Positions 31,626 through 35,916 of a stretch of 35,916 nucleotides of DNA are shown one piece after another (the stretch's first letter is position 1; each line of letters begins with the position of its first letter). The position numbers and the translations under genes were made by a program. Where the stretch lies: NCBI GenBank assembly GCA_017625775.1, contig JAGAKE010000010.1, positions 1 to 35,916 on the forward strand, in the 5' to 3' direction. Below the pieces are notes generated by a model. The model saw nothing but the letters and a program-made list of their open reading frames with translations, was not told the DNA's origin and searched no databases. This stretch comes from Fibrobacteraceae bacterium (GTDB lineage Bacteria; Fibrobacterota; Fibrobacteria; Fibrobacterales; Fibrobacteraceae).

Positions 31626-33129
31626 ATTTTTTGCATTGGAAACCATTTGTTTTCTTTGCTTATCGTTAATTCTATGTGTTGCTTGTTCAAGTGACAGTAG
31701 CGCTGGAGGCAGTACAGAAGACGAAACCATAGTTGCTCTAAAAGATAAAACAATTACAGGGGTGTCTCAAAAAGGACCTTTTGTAAAGGGCTCAAGTGTG
31801 ACAGTGCAGGAATTAGATGGAGAAACTTTTGCGCAAACAGGAAAAAGCTTCAAAGGAAAAATTATAAGCGATGCGGGAGACTTTGAGTTAGATATAAAAA
31901 GCTTAATTTCTCAATATGTTTTGATAGAAGCGAATGGGTATTTCTTTAATGAAATCACAGGAGGCAAATCAAATGCTCCAATCACTTTAAATGCGTTTAG
32001 TAACATTAAAGAACGCGATAATGTTAATATCAATTTGCTTACTCATTTAGCTTATGAAAGAACTCTTTATTTAGTAACTAAAGAAGATATGTCTTTCTCT
32101 AAAGCTAAAAAGCAAGCAGAGCAAGAAGTGTTAAAGTCATTTGGAATAGAAGAAGAATTTAATGACGCAGAAGAGTTAAATATTTTTGGAACAGAAAATG
32201 CTAATGCTGCGTTGCTCGCAATATCAATTTTAATGCAAAAAGACTTGTTTGAAGGAGATGAGCAAGAAGCAGGGCTTTCTGAACGTTTAACTAATTATTC
32301 TTTAGATATAGAAACAGATGGCGTTTGGAATGATATTGAAATTCAAACAAAAATAGCCGATGGGGTTTCATTTTATACATTAGAAGAACATAGAGCACGT
32401 TATACAGAAAATATTGCTCAATGGGGAATTTCTACAGAAATACCTGCATTTGAAAAATATATAGGAGTATTTTGGTGGACAAATTACGGACTTGGGGCGT
32501 GTAATGCAGAAAATGGAGGTGAAGTGAAGCCGAATACTAATGAATTGAGTGAGAAGTTCCAAAAGTATTATGTTTGTAAAAATGAAAATTGGCAAGTGGC
32601 AGAAGGTAAGGATTTGCATGATGTTGTGATAGACACACGAGATGGCAAGGCGTATAAGACTATTCAAATCGGAAGTCAAACCTGGATGGCGGAGAATATG
32701 AATTATGAAAAAGCAGGTTCTTATTGCTACGATGATGACCCGGCAAATTGTGAAAAGTATGGACGTTTATATACTTGGGGAGCGGCATTGAATGCTTGCC
32801 CAGAAGGTTATCATTTACCAACTGCAGAAGAATTTGCAACTTTGATATCAAATGTTGGTGGAGAAGAAATTGCAGGTAAAATGCTTAAATCCTCAACAGG
32901 CTATGGTCATGGTGTAGATAAGTATGGTTTTAGCGCCCTCCCAGCGGGCTTCCTCATCCCCGATGGCTATTTCGGCGCGGGCAGGAGCACGTATTTCTGG
33001 AATGCTACAGAGGATGGTGAGTGGAACGCTTACTACTTGGGCTTGCGTTACGACATCGAGAATGCGGACCTGTTCAGCAACTCTAAGGAATTCGCAATCT
33101 CGGTTCGTTGCCTCCGGGGCTCCAATTAA
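31603..33129 (+). CDS. FISUMP-domain lipoprotein
   Basis: This is a 508-aa surface or periplasmic protein. The signal peptide ends in a lipobox-like ILCVAC with C28 as the likely lipidated residue, followed by a Ser/Gly-rich linker. Residues 50-290 contain a beta-rich region with GPFVKGSSVTVQEL. The C-terminus (about 345-508) is the Fibrobacter succinogenes major paralogous domain: YKTIQIGSQTWMAENMNY, YGRLYTWGAA, CPEGYHLPTAEEFATL and a final ISVRCLRG. Its function is unknown. The last ~65 codons (from about 32937) switch from AT-rich to strongly GC-rich codons, pointing to gene conversion from a paralogue. Confidence 0.88.
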   Translation: MNKILQNKFFALETICFLCLSLILCVACSSDSSAGGSTEDETIVALKDKTITGVSQKGPFVKGSSVTVQELDGETFAQTGKSFKGKIISDAGDFELDIKSLISQYVLIEANGYFFNEITGGKSNAPITLNAFSNIKERDNVNINLLTHLAYERTLYLVTKEDMSFSKAKKQAEQEVLKSFGIEEEFNDAEELNIFGTENANAALLAISILMQKDLFEGDEQEAGLSERLTNYSLDIETDGVWNDIEIQTKIADGVSFYTLEEHRARYTENIAQWGISTEIPAFEKYIGVFWWTNYGLGACNAENGGEVKPNTNELSEKFQKYYVCKNENWQVAEGKDLHDVVIDTRDGKAYKTIQIGSQTWMAENMNYEKAGSYCYDDDPANCEKYGRLYTWGAALNACPEGYHLPTAEEFATLISNVGGEEIAGKMLKSSTGYGHGVDKYGFSALPAGFLIPDGYFGAGRSTYFWNATEDGEWNAYYLGLRYDIENADLFSNSKEFAISVRCLRGSN

Positions 33130-33134
33130 CCACT

Positions 33135-33230
33135 GGGAGCGTAGCTCCCGTGGGCCGCTGCCTTGCGTAAGCAGGCGGCCAACATTTCCTCTGCCAAGGC
33201 AGGGCGCACGCCCCGCCCAGGCAGAGGAAA
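33135..33230. repeat. Three consecutive GC-rich hairpins after the FISUMP gene
   Basis: Stem 1 is GGGAGC-gta-GCTCCC (33135-33149). Stem 2 spans 33153-33180 with GGCCG/CGGCC and CTGC/GCAG. Stem 3 is a perfect 11-bp pair TTTCCTCTGCC (33185-33195) / GGCAGAGGAAA (33220-33230), with a GGGCG/CGCCC inner stem. No T-run follows, so these may be REP-like elements, with termination possible. Confidence 0.6.
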
Positions 33231-33250
33231 TTGTTATGGCAAATGTGTAG

Positions 33251-33505
33251 TGTGAATTGTCATAGCGAGAGGCTTTAAGCCTCGCGACCATCTATTTTTT
33301 GTCATTACGAGCGTAGAGAGAGTTGTCATCGCGAACGCAGTGTGGCGATCTGTCAGCAATAAGATTGCTTCTGTCACTATGTTCCATCGCAATGACAAGA
33401 ACCGAGCGATAAGTGTAGAACTGGTAAGGAGATGGCCGCACCGAGCATTTAGCACGGCTCGCAATGACAAGAGGCGTGCGGCAAGTTCTTTCGCGAGTGA
33501 CAATG
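33251..33505. repeat. Dispersed repeat block, first copy
   Basis: The block contains the modules GTCATNGCGAGAGG...CCATCTATTTTTTGTCAT (33259-33305) and CGCGAACGCAGTGTGGCGATCT (33330-33351), ending near AGATTGCTTCT (33362-33372). These recur at 34828-34925, and the second module recurs again at 35358-35400. A further module, AATGACAAGA...TTTCGCGAGTGACAA (33464-33504), recurs at 35478-35593. Apparent reading frames here are not genes. Confidence 0.7.
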
Positions 33506-33520
33506 CAAAACAATATCATC

Positions 33521-33635
33521 AAAATCAAAGCACGCATAAAATTAAGTCGCAATAGCGTCGGCCAAGGAAGGGGAGGCTTGGAGGGGACCGTGCGGCCTTC
33601 GCAACTCCGAGCCGGGTTCCCTCCAAAGAAAAGAA
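33521..33635. repeat. Structured repeat, copy 1
   Basis: This 115-bp copy is nearly identical to 35220-35334 (about four differences) and shares a core with 35031-35116. TTGGAGGGGACC (33579-33590) pairs with GGTTCCCTCCAA (33615-33626) to form a 12-bp stem with one G-T pair, enclosing a TGCG/CGCA hairpin. Confidence 0.8.
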
Positions 33636-33694
33636 TACCAAAGAAATCAAAAAATCTCCTACTAAAACTAGCAAGAGATTTATGAAGTTAAAAG

Positions 33695-34672
33695 TTACAA
33701 CTTTAGAATTTCCTCTTCCGATAATCCAGAAATAATCTTGATTTTATCAATAGGAATACCTTCCATAAGCATCGCTTTTGCCATCTCTAATTTAGCATCA
33801 GTAATACCTTTTATTTCCCCTTCAGAGAATCCTTTTTCCTCGCCAGCGGAGAATCCACGATTATAGTCAGCATCGGCTATTGAGACATAGCCTTTATTTT
33901 GAATAACTTCTAGCGAATCCATAATCATCTCCTTTTCTTCTTCGGGGAGCATTCCTCGTAAATATACCAAAATTTCTTCGACGATACTACGGAAGTTTTG
34001 TTTTGATTTCAAAAGCCTTCGAAGCGCTGTTTTAAAATATTTTTCAGCACCGTAAGCATCAAAAACCATCCGCATGGCGGCAATCGCTAAGGCCAAAAGC
34101 GGGTCCTAGTTCGAAAAATCAACTGGCTCGCGCCCTAAATCGATAAATTCTACTCGGAAAGGCAAACCGACTTTCTGAAAGAATTCGGGATAACCTGGGT
34201 GCGGCTTAATTTTTAGCGGATTCCACTTATCGCGTCCATTGTAAACGATAATCGCCACCGCTGGAATATTGCCTGCTTTTTGGTGCATCACTTCAAAATA
34301 GTATTTGAGTAACTGATTCCTAATTTTTGAATCGCGGTAGGATTTGTGTTCAAGAATTAAACCGACAAGCAATTGATCCGGGCGGTTGTTTTCTGAATTA
34401 GAACCTTTATCTGCTTCGGAATTTTTCTTGAAGTTCTTTTTTGTAGAATTTTTGATTTCTACTTTGAAAGTTAGATCGCCTGACCCGCTCGCGCCCTCTC
34501 TTGTTGCCGCTCCTGAGATTTCCTGAAGTGTTTCAAGGTTGATTAAGCTGAGGAGTTCTTTTAGATTCGGGTTGTTTTTCGCCGCCAGTGAAATCAGGTT
34601 GGCTGTGTTTTTTGGGTCCGCAAAAATCGTGCGAAAGAAGTTATCGTGGTTTCTTTTTTGTGAGTTTGTCAT
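33695..34672 (-). pseudogene. Rpn family recombination-promoting nuclease, split by an in-frame amber codon
   Basis: Read from ATG 34672, the frame runs 188 codons to TAG at 34108-34106 and then continues in the same frame for 136 codons (DPLLALAIAAMRMVFDAYGAE...) to the stop at 33695. The first part carries a PD-(D/E)XK nuclease core (GDLTFKV ... LILEHKS) and the PVDFSN end of the nuclease domain. The second has the usual Rpn C-terminus with EEKGFSEGE and ISGLSEEEILKL. A single nonsense change therefore splits an otherwise intact transposase-like protein of about 325 residues. An acidic/Lys-rich insert (residues 88-110) precedes the EHK motif. It is flanked by dispersed repeats. Confidence 0.82.
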
Positions 34673-34827
34673 AAACCTTCTTAAGTTTGTGGTTGATGTA
34701 TAAAACGGATTAAAGCTTTGCTTAAACCGAGCAAGGCCTCTACTTCTATAAAACGCTTGAGAAAGGAAATTCGAACATTTTTTTTGAAAAAGAATTTTTA
34801 CATGAAAGTGGTCACTTACGAACGCAG

Positions 34828-34925
34828 TGTGAATTGTCATGGCGAGAGGGTTTAAGCTTCGTGGCCATCTATTTTTTGTCATCGCGAACGCAGTGTGGCG
34901 ATCTGTCGGCAATGAGATAGCTTCT
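34828..34925. repeat. Dispersed repeat block, second copy
   Basis: This block repeats the modules of 33251-33372 in the same order and orientation, but lacks the intervening ATTACGAGCGTAGAGAG segment present in the first copy. It lies upstream of the minus-strand Rpn gene, so the two copies flank that gene as direct repeats. Confidence 0.7.
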
Positions 34926-35030
34926 CTCTTGCTCACTATGCTTTTTACATAACATAGAAGTTTTCAAAAAATGTAATCCAAACTTCAACTGTATTCAAAA
35001 AACAAAACTCACCTAAAATTAAAACACAAG

Positions 35031-35116
35031 AGCGTCGGCCAAGGAAGGGGGGGGGGTTGGAGGGGACCGTGCGGCCTTCGTAACTCCGAGCCGGGTTCCC
35101 TCCAAAGAAAAAGAAT
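35031..35116. repeat. Structured repeat, copy 2
   Basis: The core is 86 bp and begins AGCGTCGGCCAAGGAAGG. The G-run is expanded to ten Gs at 35047-35056, where the other copies have GGGGAGGC. The 12-bp stem and inner hairpin are preserved; the inner pair is TGCG/CGTA, kept by a G-T pair. The leading 30 bp differ from copies 1 and 3. Confidence 0.75.
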
Positions 35117-35219
35117 GCAAAAAAAATCTTTTTATTCCATCGCGGGTGACAAAATACTCACACAACAAAACTTGCTTGCAAGAGACAAAACGAAAACCCT
35201 TCACAAAACACAATTTTCA

Positions 35220-35334
35220 AAAATCAAAGCACGCATAAAATTAAGTCGCAATAGCGTCGACCAAGGAAGGGGAGGCTTGGAGGGGACCGTGCGGCCTTCG
35301 CAACTCCGAGCCGGGTCTCCTCCAAAGAAAAAAA
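35220..35334. repeat. Structured repeat, copy 3
   Basis: This copy matches 33521-33635 over 115 bp with about four substitutions. In the right stem arm TTCCC is replaced by TCTCC. This moves the G-T pair by one position and keeps all 12 stem positions paired. Confidence 0.8.
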
Positions 35335-35477
35335 TTGCAAAAGAAAAAATAAGTCCTCGCGAACGTAGTGTGGCGATCTGCTTGCAGTGAGATTGCTTCC
35401 ACCACGCTACCCTTGAAACAAGCCTAGCTCGTGGCAGGCTTACATTCAAGTTTTGCAATAAAAAAGTGAGTTTCGCA

Positions 35478-35593
35478 AATGACAAGAACCTCAAGCAAGA
35501 ACTGCGAGCATGTTCCTTCGCGAGTTGCAAAACATGTACGAATGACAAGAACCTCACGCAGGAATCGCGAGCAGGTTCTCTCGCGAGTGACAA
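35478..35593. repeat. Pair of 53-bp degenerate direct repeats
   Basis: Two 53-nt units (35478-35530 and 35541-35593) begin AATGACAAGAACCTCA and end in a CGCGAGT-tgCAA/gaCAA segment. A related unit lies at 33464-33504. Surrounding bases 35335-35780 hold no convincing gene. Confidence 0.65.
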
Positions 35594-35780
35594 TAAAATT
35601 GAGTAAATTTCCTCGCGGCTAGCTAAGTGAAACTTGCTCGCGAGTGTCAAAACTCGTTTGCAACGACTTGTTTCTCGGAGAAGAGACTTGCAGTAAGTTT
35701 ATTTGCAAAGTCAGCATTTTGGCGTAGAGTATGGTTTGTTTTGATGTTTTGGGGCGTTGCGGGGTGTCCCCGCTTAGTGA

Positions 35781-35916
35781 TGTGAACCCCGAAAGTTGGA
35801 CACAACTTTCGAGGAACATATGACATTTAATCGTAAAAAATGGGAATTGGTCACAAAATTATACAAAGAAGGTCTGAAGGTTGCTGAAATATGCCGACTC
35901 ACAAGATTTGACAGGC
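35781..35916 (+). mobile_element. Left end of an IS3-family insertion sequence (cut by window edge)
   Basis: The terminal sequence GTGAACCCCGAAAGTTGGAC (35782-35801) looks like an IS3-family inverted repeat. It overlaps a perfect hairpin CGAAAGTTG-GACA-CAACTTTCG (35790-35811), followed directly by a GAGGAA ribosome-binding site and orfA. The rest of the element lies beyond the window. Confidence 0.75.
35820..35916 (+). CDS. IS3-family transposase OrfA, N-terminal fragment
   Basis: Only 32 codons are visible, starting at ATG 35820 with GAGGAA (35811-35816) just upstream. The peptide begins MTFNRKKWELVTKLYKEGLK and continues VAEICRLTRFDR, the beginning of the HTH_Tnp_1 helix-turn-helix of IS3 OrfA proteins. 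The frame runs off the window with no stop. Confidence 0.75.
   Translation, partial: MTFNRKKWELVTKLYKEGLKVAEICRLTRFDR

Noticed and set aside
33234..33685. Several overlapping short frames on both strands downstream of the FISUMP gene
   Set aside because: They are translations of dispersed repeats; the same peptide fragments reappear wherever the repeats recur.
34673..34936. Upstream extension of the Rpn frame to 34936
   Set aside because: The extra 88 codons translate the repeat block at 34828-34925 and unrelated sequence. The family-like N-terminus starts at ATG 34672.
33251..35593. CRISPR array
   Set aside because: The repeats are long, degenerate and irregularly spaced, with no uniform spacers and no cas genes.
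35790..35811. Hairpin taken as a terminator
   Set aside because: There is no T-run, and it overlaps an IS3-type terminal repeat directly before the transposase ribosome-binding site, so it is better seen as part of the insertion sequence.

Overview
The window looks like a chromosomal segment from a member of the Fibrobacterota, probably Fibrobacter. The clearest markers are a lipoprotein ending in the FISUMP domain (Fibrobacter succinogenes major paralogous domain) at 31603-33129 and, directly upstream, a TIGR02147-type protein, a family typical of this lineage. The assignment rests on reading the sequence, not on a database search.

Left part (1-17671): a defence island nested inside a type I restriction-modification locus. 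hsdS (1904-2983) and hsdR (14405-17671) are present but lie about 11.4 kb apart, and no hsdM is visible. Upstream of hsdS is a DUF234-type ATPase, flanked by a 42-bp duplication of the hsdS 5' end. Between hsdS and hsdR are: (a) an AT-rich cassette that begins with ATGA overlaps onto hsdS, comprising a small proteasome-fold Ntn-hydrolase, an AbiJ-like HEPN protein, a second HEPN-like protein and a 1271-aa Mrr-nuclease/STAND NTPase; (b) a free-standing HEPN-like protein, an AlbA_2 (Schlafen-like) ATP-binding protein with an in-frame 12-bp tandem repeat, and a RhuM-family protein; (c) a complete hipB-hipS-hipT tripartite kinase toxin-antitoxin module with promoter and operator-like repeats. The Ntn-hydrolase/HEPN/HEPN/STAND cassette is the best candidate here for an undescribed anti-phage system.

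Central part (17899-30565): ordinary core genes. These are coaX, a GH57/DUF3536 glycosidase, hpt, a leftward operon gltX-(zinc-ribbon/BON protein)-(WYL regulator)-queA, epmA, a thioredoxin-like lipoprotein, and pilT-pilC, which ends at a strong terminator.

Right part (30598-35916): lineage-specific and mobile DNA. A TIGR02147 protein and the FISUMP lipoprotein are followed by hairpins, three copies of an ~85-115 bp structured repeat, other dispersed repeats, an Rpn/PD-(D/E)XK transposase-like gene split by a single in-frame amber codon, and the beginning of an IS3-family element cut by the window edge. The 3' end of the FISUMP gene changes abruptly to GC-rich sequence, as expected from recombination between paralogues.
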